A DNA stretch of 40,849 nt, taken from positions 1 to 40,849 of the forward strand of contig CAZDQM010000030.1 in assembly GCA_964507825.1 (NCBI GenBank), given 5' to 3'. The notes under the pieces are model-generated. The model saw nothing but the letters and a program-made list of their open reading frames with translations. It had not been told where the DNA came from and searched no databases. Both the position numbers and the translations under genes were made by a program. Position 1 is the stretch's first letter, and each line of letters opens with the position of its first letter. The stretch is from JAWVZS01 sp964507825 (lineage in GTDB: Archaea > Thermoproteota > Nitrososphaeria > Nitrososphaerales > Nitrosopumilaceae). This document shows positions 1 through 6,938 of the stretch, one piece after another.

Positions 1-155
1 TCTGCGTACTGGTACGGGGCGCCGACCTTGCCCTCGTTTGCGCGCCTTATGTCGTCCTCCCACTTCGGATCATATTCCATGATCAGATCTGCGCCGCGTT
101 TGACGTACTTTTCGTTGTCCGTCTTGATCACCGCGGCGCCACGTGTCCGGCTCAC
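1..155 (-). CDS. Transposase N-terminus, IS5-like DDE family, cut by the window edge
   Basis: Only the first 51 codons are in the window; the gene runs off the left edge. The start is a GTG at 153-155, preceded by a strong Shine-Dalgarno sequence (GGAGGTGA), unusual here because most genes in the window look leaderless. The visible protein contains the stretches YVKRGADLIMEYDPKWEDD and NEGKVGAPYQY. This layout (Y-x-RG, acidic W-D segment, then N-x-GK-x-G-x-P) is the N-terminal pattern I know from archaeal IS5-type transposases. The catalytic DDE residues lie outside the window, so neither completeness nor activity can be judged. It lies about 40 bp from repeat A1, which may belong to the same element or be an independent RNA gene. 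Confidence 0.55.
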   Translation of the reverse strand, partial: MSRTRGAAVIKTDNEKYVKRGADLIMEYDPKWEDDIRRANEGKVGAPYQYA

Positions 156-194
156 GAGCAGTCACCTCCCAAACGGACGGGCCGCGCCGCCGCG

Positions 195-372
195 TCATAC
201 TTAAATCCGTATTCTGCAAGTATACCTTGTGCTTGACATCTTTGTCCCATCATCTTGGTTGTCGATGGGACATAGTGTCATGCACATTTGACTCAATGTG
301 AAAAATATCTTACTAATGCCGAAAAAAATACTCAGCTAGGCCACATCTATGGGCGCAATTAGGAAACAGAGT
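195..372 (+). repeat. Dispersed repeat A, copy 1
   Basis: About 178 bp that recurs in the same orientation at 37474-37653. The first roughly 95 bp (from the TATA-like ACTTAAATC to GCACATTTGACT) match with a single substitution. The remaining 75-80 bp, up to GAAACAGAGTT, are only about 80 percent alike by eye with small indels. I see no terminal inverted repeats or target duplication. The conserved half contains a promoter-like element and a long hairpin, listed separately as a candidate RNA gene. It lies between the divergent transposase start and the 3' end of the minus-strand regulator gene. Confidence 0.85.
229..300 (+). ncRNA. Candidate hairpin small RNA, copy 1
   Basis: A TATA-like CTTAAAT is centred at 203. 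Counting 26 nt downstream puts the expected 5' end at 229, exactly the first base of a long stem. The outer arms GTGCTTGACA (229-238) and TGTCATGCAC (276-285) pair over 10 positions with one T-T mismatch. The inner arms TGTCCCATC (243-251) and GATGGGACA (264-272) pair perfectly around a 12-nt loop. The second copy at 37508 has the same geometry. No protein frame fits. The 3' end is a guess. The strand is chosen from the promoter position; the hairpin is symmetric and would also form from the other strand. I do not recognise the RNA family. Confidence 0.45.
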
Positions 373-468
373 TGATTACGCATAAACTCTAATAATGATA
401 GGAATGTACACCCACAGGTTATGGCACTACCCAAGACGAGGAGCATGCCGGCATCACGTCATCAGTTA

Positions 469-1365
469 TCAATTCTCATTATTTTCAAAAACATTCTCGG
501 ACCACTCTAAAACAGTTTCTAGGTCATCAGACACTAGGTCTGCCTTGATGCCGTGATTTTTACCCACAGGACCAGACATTATGGAGATCAGTCGCTTGCT
601 GGTCTTTTCTTTTACTATTCCTATTGCATCGGCAAAAAAGTCAAGGCCTTCCTTGGAATTGGAAAATACGGACACTATCATTATACCGGTTTTTTTCCGC
701 CATATTTTGGACAGTAGTTTCTGAAGATCCAAATCAAACAGTATGTCTGAAGCAGAGGACATGTCACCTAGGGAGAATACGTTCCATCCCCTAGACCGAT
801 ATGATGCGGATGCCGCCTCGGCCATCAAGTGACTCTCTGAATCAGCGGCCAAGATGATTATGCTCTTGGCGGCGTTCTCGTCATGAGCAGAAGCATTCAT
901 GGTTTGTATGCATTCGTAGACTATGTTTCGGAGCAGGTTTTCTTCGGCGGTTCCAATCTTTCCCTCATTGATCAGATCCTGCACGGTTCCAATTGACGGC
1001 AGGATGACTTCGGTCGATAATTTGGATACGGGGGCGCCTGAATGAAGACAATTGCGTATAAGGGAGTGCGCCTGTTTTTGTGAAAAAGACGATAAAAGCT
1101 CCATGAATTTTTTTTGAACTACATGATAGTCGTCAGGGAAGTGGTACTTTTCGACATCATCGTCAATAAACCAAATGGTGGTATTTCCTATGTTTTTCTT
1201 CCTGATCATTCCCTCGGCCGCAAAAATCCCCAGATACTTTGTCATGGTGACTCGGTTGACGCCTAGGCGCTCGGAGATTTCAACACCGGACATTCCAATC
1301 TTAGAATCCCGGAATAGATCCACCAGCTTCTCCTTTAACTCCTCAGTTTGGTAGCCCCGAGCCAT
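469..1365 (-). CDS. Winged-helix regulator with a degenerate B12-binding-type (CarH-like) domain
   Basis: 298 residues. Residues about 8-65 form a winged helix-turn-helix (recognition helix region ISERLGVNRVTMTKYL). Residues about 95-160 resemble the four-helix cap of B12-binding proteins (LPSIGTVQDLINEGKIGTAEEN), followed by an alpha/beta domain (IIILAADSESHLMAEAASA, then GWNVFSLGD) like the Rossmann domain of CarH and MetH. The cobalamin ligands are absent: the usual E-H of the cap reads E-N and the D/E-x-H-x-x-G loop reads SESHLMAE. Binding of another ligand, or a purely structural role, is therefore more likely than B12 sensing. A TATA box (CTTTATACC, centred near 1393) lies 26-28 nt before the ATG, implying a leaderless transcript. 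It is the closest DNA-binding regulator to the AMO genes, but no regulatory link is shown. Confidence 0.6.
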   Translation of the reverse strand: MARGYQTEELKEKLVDLFRDSKIGMSGVEISERLGVNRVTMTKYLGIFAAEGMIRKKNIGNTTIWFIDDDVEKYHFPDDYHVVQKKFMELLSSFSQKQAHSLIRNCLHSGAPVSKLSTEVILPSIGTVQDLINEGKIGTAEENLLRNIVYECIQTMNASAHDENAAKSIIILAADSESHLMAEAASASYRSRGWNVFSLGDMSSASDILFDLDLQKLLSKIWRKKTGIMIVSVFSNSKEGLDFFADAIGIVKEKTSKRLISIMSGPVGKNHGIKADLVSDDLETVLEWSENVFENNEN

Positions 1366-1574
1366 ACCAGATAATTCCCTTGGCGCGGTATAAAGTCTAA
1401 TTGTAACAGGTCATAATTTCAAAATAGGTCACCGAATGCTGGAATCTGGCTAAAATCATACCAACAGGAATCAGTAATACATGCCGTATGCGTTCTAGAT
1501 ACAAGTCGTTGAATGCACCGAGTCCGCAAACAATATATAGATCAGTACTTTATTGTACGGTAGGGAAAAGTACA

Positions 1575-1961
1575 TTGCCAAAAGCCGGTTTCAAATCAAT
1601 CACAGTTTCAGAATCAATATACGACAAATTCCATGATGTCTATCAAAAAAATAAAAACAACCTAGCAATGAAGGGTGTCAATAGCTTTGCAGGATATGTA
1701 ACATACATGTTAGAGGAAATGATGCAAAAGGATGAAACCTTTGCAAGGTATGCTCCAAAACTAGAAAAGATCTCAGTTGACGATGATAGGGTAATTCTCA
1801 AGGATAATTTGAAAAATAGAATCGTAGAAGTTGCGGTCCAGAAGGGGGAGCTGTATTGCATGCTGTGCGAAGAGAAAGACTGCATACACATAGGCTTTGT
1901 TTGGTCACTGCCAGACGTGTATGATGTTTTACATTCCAAGGGAATCAAAAATCCAAAATAA
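1575..1961 (+). CDS. Small conserved thaumarchaeal protein, unknown function
   Basis: 128 residues from a TTG at 1575. The frame is open further upstream, but a TATA-like CAATATATAG at 1531-1540 would put transcription at about 1561, so upstream starts would lie outside the message. From memory, a homologous group in related AOA also begins with a short segment ending KAGFKSITVSE, which supports this start. The N-terminal 60 residues (SITVSESIYDKFHDVY, then SFAGYVTYMLEEMM) resemble a ribbon-helix-helix-like or coiled-coil module. The C-terminus carries three cysteines (CMLCEEKDC) near a histidine. Function not known. Confidence 0.7.
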   Translation: MPKAGFKSITVSESIYDKFHDVYQKNKNNLAMKGVNSFAGYVTYMLEEMMQKDETFARYAPKLEKISVDDDRVILKDNLKNRIVEVAVQKGELYCMLCEEKDCIHIGFVWSLPDVYDVLHSKGIKNPK

Positions 1962-1966
1962 AATCA

Positions 1967-2086
1967 TGGAGGAGGCGGGATTTGAACCCGCGAACTCCTG
2001 AGAGACAGGATCACCCATATACGATCTTAAGTCCTGCATGTCCAAAAGCTGTACAGCTTACTTTGGCCAGGCTTGATTACTCCTCC
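1967..2086 (-). tRNA. tRNA-Leu(UAA) with two introns
   Basis: Read on the minus strand, the 120-nt gene yields an 85-nt tRNA after removal of two segments. Acceptor arms GGAGGAG and CTCCTCC pair, the T arm is GCGGG/CCCGC around TTCAAAT, and a long variable arm (CTC-TCAG-GAG) marks class II tRNA-Leu. The anticodon arm CAGGA-CTTAAGA-TCCTG forms only if 14 nt at 2012-2025 are removed, next to the anticodon at the canonical 37/38 position. The D stem ATC/GAT forms only if a further 21 nt at 2040-2060 are removed; that segment carries the palindrome AAGCTGTACAGCTT and can pair with the exon (CCAAA with TTTGG) like a bulge-helix-bulge. CCA is not encoded; the discriminator is A. Confidence 0.93.
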
Positions 2087-2182
2087 GGAATAGGCTGGAT
2101 TGAACAGAAATTTAATGTTTTATAGACGCGTACAGATGGCCCGTACCCTGAAACACGGCAATCTACACCTGTCTTAATCAAG

Positions 2183-2192
2183 AATTATAAAG
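2183..2192 (+). promoter_or_regulatory. TATA box of the tRNA-Thr gene
   Basis: AATTATAAAG is centred about 27 nt before the first base of tRNA-Thr, the normal archaeal TATA-to-start distance. Confidence 0.55.
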
Positions 2193-2214
2193 ATTCCATG
2201 CAGGGAGATCTCAT

Positions 2215-2287
2215 GCTCCGATAGCTCAGCCTGGTAGAGCGTTACCTTGGTAAGGTAAAGGTCGCGGGTTCAGATCCCGCTCGGAGC
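2215..2287 (+). tRNA. tRNA-Thr(GGU)
   Basis: A complete 73-nt cloverleaf without intron: acceptor GCTCCGA/TCGGAGC, D stem GCTC/GAGC, anticodon arm TTACC-TTGGTAA-GGTAA with anticodon GGT, variable loop AGGTC and T arm GCGGG/CCCGC around TTCAGAT. The discriminator at 2288 is T and CCA is not encoded. The 3' end lies five bases from the stop codon of the convergent methyltransferase gene. Confidence 0.97.
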
Positions 2288-2292
2288 TCTTC

Positions 2293-3129
2293 CTAGTAAT
2301 TTGTAATTAAAAGCTCATGGTGTCCAGTTCGCTTGTCAGAGTCCGAGTTGATGAACCTGTTGGCGGCAATCCTCTGCTGGTTCCATTGTTTAGGAAATAG
2401 TCCAGATACCACATCAGTGTCGGAGTTGGACATCATCACCTTGGCTCCCTTGCTGTCAAGATGTAGACAGAATTCGACTAGGCGCTTAAGATCCTCGTAT
2501 CCAAATTCGCGGTTCATATAGCTTGTAAAATTGGCAGTACTACTCGTAGGGTGATACGGAGGATCAAGATAGACAAAATCATTCTCCGATACAATGTCCA
2601 AAATTTCTGAAAAATCACGACATGATACATCAGTTCTAGCGGATTGCAGGATCCGGCTTGTAGCATGCAGGTTTTCCTCGTTTACAATGTTAGGGTTCTT
2701 GTATTTGCCAAACGGGACATTAAACTTGCCGCTTTTATTGACACGGTATAGTCCATTAAAGCACGTACGGTTCAAAAAGATCAGCCTAGACGCTTTTTCT
2801 AGCGGGCTTGTAGGATTTTCCTCCCGTACATAGTAATAATAGGAGGCCGGATCCTTGACATATTCCCTGGCATGTACTTTAAGCGAGGCGACAAGGTCAT
2901 CAACATTGTCACGTACCATGACGTATGTCAGTATCAGATCAGGATTCAGATCAGATACGATGCAGTTTTGTTTGAAATGCATGAGAATATGAAACAGCAT
3001 CGCCCCGCCGCCCAAGAATGGTTCATGATAGGTGCCAAACTCTGAAGGAATGTTCCGCTCTAGAACAGGAAGCAGCTGGCGTTTGCCACCTGCCCATTTT
3101 ACAAAAGGTTTTGGAAGTAATTGTTTCAC
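2293..3129 (-). CDS. Dam-type DNA N6-adenine methyltransferase (D12 class)
   Basis: 278 residues from a GTG at 3127-3129. A longer frame begins at 3180, but its first codons overlap a TATA-like TTTTTTATAG centred near 3154, which fits leaderless initiation at the GTG. The order of motifs is that of the D12 class: KPFVKWAGGK (SAM-binding N-terminus), FLGGGA, SDLNPDL, RTCFNGLYRVN with FNVPFG, and the catalytic DPPY (YLDPPYHPT). These enzymes methylate adenine N6 in a short site, typically GATC; specificity cannot be read here. No restriction enzyme gene is adjacent, so it appears solitary. It converges with tRNA-Thr with only five bases between, a place where integrated elements often sit; integration is an inference. 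Confidence 0.9.
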   Translation of the reverse strand: MKQLLPKPFVKWAGGKRQLLPVLERNIPSEFGTYHEPFLGGGAMLFHILMHFKQNCIVSDLNPDLILTYVMVRDNVDDLVASLKVHAREYVKDPASYYYYVREENPTSPLEKASRLIFLNRTCFNGLYRVNKSGKFNVPFGKYKNPNIVNEENLHATSRILQSARTDVSCRDFSEILDIVSENDFVYLDPPYHPTSSTANFTSYMNREFGYEDLKRLVEFCLHLDSKGAKVMMSNSDTDVVSGLFPKQWNQQRIAANRFINSDSDKRTGHHELLITNY

Positions 3130-3300
3130 TATTGTTAGATGACCTGATCTATAAAAAAAGATTAATGAGATTACAGACACGACAATGACGATCTAGAGGC
3201 GGTTCGGACACGCATCAAATGCGGATAGAGTCGTGACAGGCTAGAAGGTTTGCATCGGGTACAAGTATGCAGGCGGTACCTGACATAGAAAACAACTTAA

Positions 3301-3319
3301 CAAAATGAAAAAGGAAAGG
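3301..3319 (-). terminator. Pyrimidine-tract terminator of amoA
   Basis: Just after the amoA stop the minus strand reads CCTTTCCTTTTTCATTTTG, a T-rich run with no stem, as in archaeal intrinsic termination. Very similar tracts follow amoX and amoB. Confidence 0.5.
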
Positions 3320-3327
3320 TTGGGTTT

Positions 3328-3978
3328 TTAGTCCCACTTTGACCATGCGGCCATCCATCTGTAGGTCCATGTATTGAGTTTACAACCCAATGCTGTGAAC
3401 GTACATGCCAAAACTGCACCGGCACCGGCACCTAGAGCAACTGGACTGTTATAGAACTTTCCAACTTGCGGTTCGATTGGTGTCATGTATGGTGGCAATG
3501 TTGGTCTTGGATATTTGAAGGCCGTTTCTAGTGGGTCTGCGACTGTGATCAGATTTACCATATTGAATAACGGTAAAGACATACCTACCAATACGCCGCC
3601 AAACAGTATCAAGCTGTGCTTGTTCTTCTTTGTAGCCCAATAGGCCAAGTCCATCAACATGGCTGATGGTAACCAAACTGGAGTGACAATGAAGTCGTAT
3701 GGATATCCAAGTGCAAACCATGCACCCTTTGCAATCCATGTGTATACTGTCATGATTAATGCGTAGTACGTCGCTGTTCCTGGAACGCCCGTGAAGGTCA
3801 GATAATATGCTGCACCTACGGAGAGCATAAGCGTTTGCGATATTGAAAATACTACAAACGATGTCCAGGCCCAGTCTGTGTAGAAGATGTAGTCTCCTGC
3901 GTTAATTGTCAACAGAGTTGAATTAACTGCAACCACTACTATGAATAGATAGTGTGTACAACGTCTAAGCCAGACCAT
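3328..3978 (-). CDS. amoA: Ammonia monooxygenase subunit A
   Basis: 216 residues. AmoA is a membrane subunit of the copper enzyme that oxidises ammonia to hydroxylamine, the energy-yielding step of AOA. The protein begins MVWLRRCTHYLFIVVVAV, as archaeal AmoA does, and contains the family blocks used for PCR surveys (STLLTINAGDYIFYTDW, PLFNMVNLITVADPLETAF) and the C-terminus NTWTYRWMAAWSKWD. About five or six membrane segments are visible. The frame extends 30 codons upstream, but the TATA element TTTTATATATT near 3998-4010 lies within that extension and predicts transcription starting a few bases before this ATG, matching the family length. Residues near the C-terminus (ACTFTALGCK) differ from the Nitrosopumilus sequence as I remember it. 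amoX lies directly upstream, but this TATA implies amoA has its own promoter. Confidence 0.98.
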   Translation of the reverse strand: MVWLRRCTHYLFIVVVAVNSTLLTINAGDYIFYTDWAWTSFVVFSISQTLMLSVGAAYYLTFTGVPGTATYYALIMTVYTWIAKGAWFALGYPYDFIVTPVWLPSAMLMDLAYWATKKNKHSLILFGGVLVGMSLPLFNMVNLITVADPLETAFKYPRPTLPPYMTPIEPQVGKFYNSPVALGAGAGAVLACTFTALGCKLNTWTYRWMAAWSKWD

Positions 3979-4131
3979 TAGTATGTTGGTAAAGTAGTCA
4001 ATATATAAAATTTTACCAGACGGTAGTTTGTTGGTAAGCCTAGGCCTAAACCAACCAAGATCGGACAAATTTCATGGTCAGAGTTTGGATTATGTCGCTT
4101 AATAGGCGATGAAGATCATCAAAACTAGGTT

Positions 4132-4168
4132 AAAATGAAAAAGAGAAAAATCCGAAGGAAAAACCTTC
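4132..4168 (-). terminator. Terminator of amoX: short hairpin plus T-rich run
   Basis: On the minus strand GAAGG-TTTTT-CCTTC (4154-4168) forms a small stem overlapping the amoX stop codon, followed by a T-rich run ending CTCTTTTTCATTTT, similar to the tracts after amoA and amoB. Confidence 0.5.
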
Positions 4169-4530
4169 TAATTTCCCACATACAGGGCTATCAAGACGGT
4201 ACCGACAGCAGTTCCAGCTATAGTACCGGCTACGATACCATTGCTTTTCTTGTTTGAACCTTCTTCACAGACTTTGACTGAGAAGATATAGCCGATTGCC
4301 TCGATGATTGTGAGTACAATGAATGCATAATGGCCACTTGGCGTTGGATATGCCCACGGATAATAGAAATATCCTGCCGCTGTTCCTCCAAATGTTGCAA
4401 GCCATGCTGCAATGTAGGCTAGCGTTATAATTCCAGTCATGTTCTCGACACGTCTGCCGATCATTTTTTCGACATCTGCGCTTGAACCACCAGAACCGCC
4501 GGCTGAGCCGAATCCTTTAGGAAGTGTCAT
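4168..4530 (-). CDS. amoX: AMO-associated membrane subunit AmoX
   Basis: 120 residues with three membrane segments (about 32-52, 66-84 and 97-117) and a glycine/serine-rich soluble N-terminus (GFGSAGGSGGSS). It matches AmoX, the archaea-specific small protein encoded with amoA and reported as a structural subunit of archaeal AMO. It lies just upstream of amoA on the same strand with a 189-bp gap. Its own TATA-like ATTTAAAAAG (about 4552-4560) lies at the leaderless distance from the ATG. Amo genes in this window thus appear to be transcribed individually rather than as one operon. Confidence 0.92.
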   Translation of the reverse strand: MTLPKGFGSAGGSGGSSADVEKMIGRRVENMTGIITLAYIAAWLATFGGTAAGYFYYPWAYPTPSGHYAFIVLTIIEAIGYIFSVKVCEEGSNKKSNGIVAGTIAGTAVGTVLIALYVGN

Positions 4531-4772
4531 TCTAGGTCTATTCCATACAGAATCTTTTTAAATCTTTCTTAATCGAGGTTTGCATCATAACCCTGCCTAA
4601 AATTCACCAAAAAATGTGGCGTGTCATTTTAGGCACAGGATATAGCGTTGCCGTGCTTAAATATGCATAATCTTATGCGGTATCCCAAAAATACTCAGAA
4701 TCCAACAATGGTGAGAATATTCGTTGCCGGATTCGTACCTAGTGACTCCCGAGTGTAAAAGGTAGTAGAGAT

Positions 4773-5302
4773 ATGCGGCCCAAGATCAGATCGGCGCAAG
4801 TTGAAAAAGAGTATGCAGAGAACATGGTCATGATTGCTAGAAAGGATAACCCTGATCTGAGGAGGACCAATGCAGATTCAGTAAAGACAACGCGGAACAT
4901 GCCGAGAACCACGACGTGAGGGAACTGTCCCCGCCGGGGAGGACGAAACTCAGACGGTATGAGCATATAGTCAGGCATCCAACAAGAGTCGATTATATTA
5001 TCGGATAAAGTGGTACAACGCGCTCACAAGAAATCCAGAGGCCGTATTCATGATACGCTTTCGAATTTGATGCATAGTCAAGAAATCCGGTCATGCGCCG
5101 CATTCGGAATGATTCAGGCTAGGAGTAACTCGGAAACCAGTACAAGATTCACGTCCGGCACCTATACACCGAGATGCTCAGACACATTACGGAAGGATGT
5201 CTTGGCATAATCTGCATAACAGGTCAGAGTACCGCGTACAGGTTTTACCAAGGCCGGCAGTACAATACATTTGCAGTAACTGTTAACGTCATCCTATCTT
5301 GA
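4773..5302 (+). pseudogene. Probable decayed gene between amoX and amoC
   Basis: The roughly 950-bp gap between amoX and amoC has no intact gene, but several plus-strand stretches have protein-like composition in different frames. 4773-4919 reads MRPKIRSAQVEKEYAENM then DNPDLRRTNAD. The neighbouring frame continues through its stop with DNAEHAENHDVRELSPPG and TKLRRYEHIVRHPTRVDYI. A further frame gives WYNALTRNPEAVFMIRF. 5129-5302 gives HVRHLYTEMLRHITEGCLG then STAYRFYQGRQYNTFAV. This looks like one or two genes broken by frameshifts and stops. I could not identify the family, and chance open frames cannot be excluded. Confidence 0.4.
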
Positions 5303-5464
5303 ACTTGTGTCAAAATGATCTCAAGATCACATTAACGGTTACCATTTGCAGAGACGGGGCGCCCAGAGTAAGTACGGGCAAAAAAGTGCTAGATTTTTCT
5401 GGTCGATTGCGCAAGTCGGTGAGATGTATTGCGCAGAAAGTCCAATAGAGATGACAAAAAAGAA

Positions 5465-5486
5465 AAAAAGTACGAGTGTACTTTTT
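5465..5486 (-). terminator. Hairpin terminator of amoC
   Basis: A perfect 9-bp stem (AAAAAGTAC/GTACTTTTT) with a 4-nt loop begins at the amoC stop codon; the minus strand continues into T7 and T6 runs. It is the clearest stem-plus-T-run terminator in the window. Confidence 0.65.
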
Positions 5487-6048
5487 ATGGAATTGCTCTG
5501 CTGTACAATTTGCCTTCTAGAGCCATCTTGTACATTTCAGCAACATACGGATTCTCACCAGGAGTTTCTGCGCCCAATTCTACGAGTCTGGCATAAACCC
5601 TGACTACGTATGCGAGTGCACCCATGAATGCAACAACTACACCCATGTTAAACATCCAGTGATTTGGAACCGCAAATATCTCTTCTACGAACCAAAAGTG
5701 CCACATCTCGTTGACGCCAATCGTAAACATGGTTGCCAGATAACCGAGAATAGTCATCTTGAGACCCGTGTTCATGGAGTTGTTTGGTCCTCTGAGAACC
5801 GGTACTTTTCTATCATAGATTGCTACCGAACCCCATCCAAGTGGCAATGCTACAAAGTGTGAGTATAGCCACCAATGTGCTGGAGTAAATGCGCTGTCTC
5901 TGATAGATGTCTGGTGCAGAGAGCCATCAACGAAGTTGTCCACTTCTACCGATGCTGCTGTTGATCCCATAGCAATGACGATGAGCCAGATCTTTTTTAG
6001 TCTCTGAATCTCAACCTCTTTTGGGATTAATGCCGGCATTTGTGCCAT
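5485..6048 (-). CDS. amoC: Ammonia monooxygenase subunit C
   Basis: 187 residues, matching archaeal AmoC in length and sequence (begins MAQMPALIPKEVEIQRLKK; ends KMALEGKLYSRAIP). AmoC is the membrane subunit carrying a conserved Asp/His/His metal site; candidate ligands are D51, H58 and H64 in RDSAFTPAHWWLYSHF. About five membrane helices are visible. A TATA box (GTTTATATC, centred near 6075) lies 27 nt before the ATG, so the message is probably leaderless. It is divergent from amoB, with a 257-bp AT-rich region between them holding both promoters. The usual close linkage to amoX is broken by the debris region downstream. Confidence 0.97.
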   Translation of the reverse strand: MAQMPALIPKEVEIQRLKKIWLIVIAMGSTAASVEVDNFVDGSLHQTSIRDSAFTPAHWWLYSHFVALPLGWGSVAIYDRKVPVLRGPNNSMNTGLKMTILGYLATMFTIGVNEMWHFWFVEEIFAVPNHWMFNMGVVVAFMGALAYVVRVYARLVELGAETPGENPYVAEMYKMALEGKLYSRAIP

Positions 6049-6305
6049 GATATAGTACAGTTTATTTTAGATATAAACTAAGAGTTCGTAAATCCTGTTT
6101 TTTTCTAAAAATATCAGAGTCTTATTATGAAAATTATCTAAAAATCATAACAATTTTAATTTGAATCTATGAATATTACAATCATTTTTGAGACATGGCT
6201 AATGTTAAACATTGATGTTTATCCAGCTACTTAACATGTCGATCAGCACTAACAAGGTAAAACATATAACAACGTAAGTTATCTTTCTGGATATAAGGGA
6301 TAAGC

Positions 6306-6875
6306 ATGGTTACAAACAAACTTATCATAACTGGACTTGCCGTAGTACTTACACTGGGCACACTAGGATTCAACTGGGTTGAAACTATTTTGCCAACGGC
6401 AAGCGCACACGGAGTTCAAGCACAACTGCTGAGTCGTTTCATCAAGATCGAGGATGAGACCTTCAACAGACAATCCCTACAAACTGGCGAAGTTCTTGTA
6501 CTAAATGGTAAACTAGTCAGCTTAGTAGAAAGAGACCTTAGAGGATGGATTTCCATCTTCTCAGAATCTACCAATGCAGGTAACAGGTGGGAAGTCTTGT
6601 CAAGAGACCCACCAGGCAACGTCTTTGACATTTCAGGCAACGAGGTAATTACATACGCCATCTCTGCAAAAGCACTAGAGGCGGGCGTATATCACGTACA
6701 CACACAGCTCAATGTCGCATCAGTAGGTCCGGGACTTGGTCCAGGTCAAACGGTTGTCGTAGAAGGTGAACCAATCATCAAGGCGATTCCATACACCAAC
6801 ATCGCATACCAGTCGATCATCATCGGCGTAGGCTATGTCATCACATTCGCAACACGACCTTGGCAAGTAATCTAA
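6306..6875 (+). CDS. amoB: Ammonia monooxygenase subunit B
   Basis: 189 residues. It has an N-terminal membrane/signal segment (residues 7-27), a cupredoxin-like extracellular domain and a C-terminal membrane helix (about 165-182), the compact archaeal form that lacks the second cupredoxin domain of bacterial AmoB/PmoB. Histidines correspond to the PmoB copper site: H35 in TASAHGVQAQ, expected to become the mature N-terminus, and H130 and H132 in VYHVHTQLNV. TATA-like elements lie at 6260-6270 and 6288-6297; the first gives a short leader. It is divergently oriented to amoC. A pyrimidine-rich tract follows the stop. Confidence 0.97.
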   Translation: MVTNKLIITGLAVVLTLGTLGFNWVETILPTASAHGVQAQLLSRFIKIEDETFNRQSLQTGEVLVLNGKLVSLVERDLRGWISIFSESTNAGNRWEVLSRDPPGNVFDISGNEVITYAISAKALEAGVYHVHTQLNVASVGPGLGPGQTVVVEGEPIIKAIPYTNIAYQSIIIGVGYVITFATRPWQVI

Positions 6876-6878
6876 ACT

Positions 6879-6902
6879 CCTTTCCTTTCCTTTTCATTTT
6901 CC
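6879..6902 (+). terminator. Pyrimidine-tract terminator of amoB
   Basis: CCTTTCCTTTCC then TTTTCATTTTCC follows the stop within a few bases. It is nearly the same string as the tract after amoA on the other strand (CCTTTCCTTTTTCATTTTG). Confidence 0.5.
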
Positions 6903-6938
6903 ATCATCACAAGCTAGATTCATCCGCGATTTACTAAC

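Noticed and set aside
469..1365. Calling the regulator a true B12 photoreceptor
   Set aside because: The cobalamin-binding histidines are missing from both the cap and the Rossmann loop.
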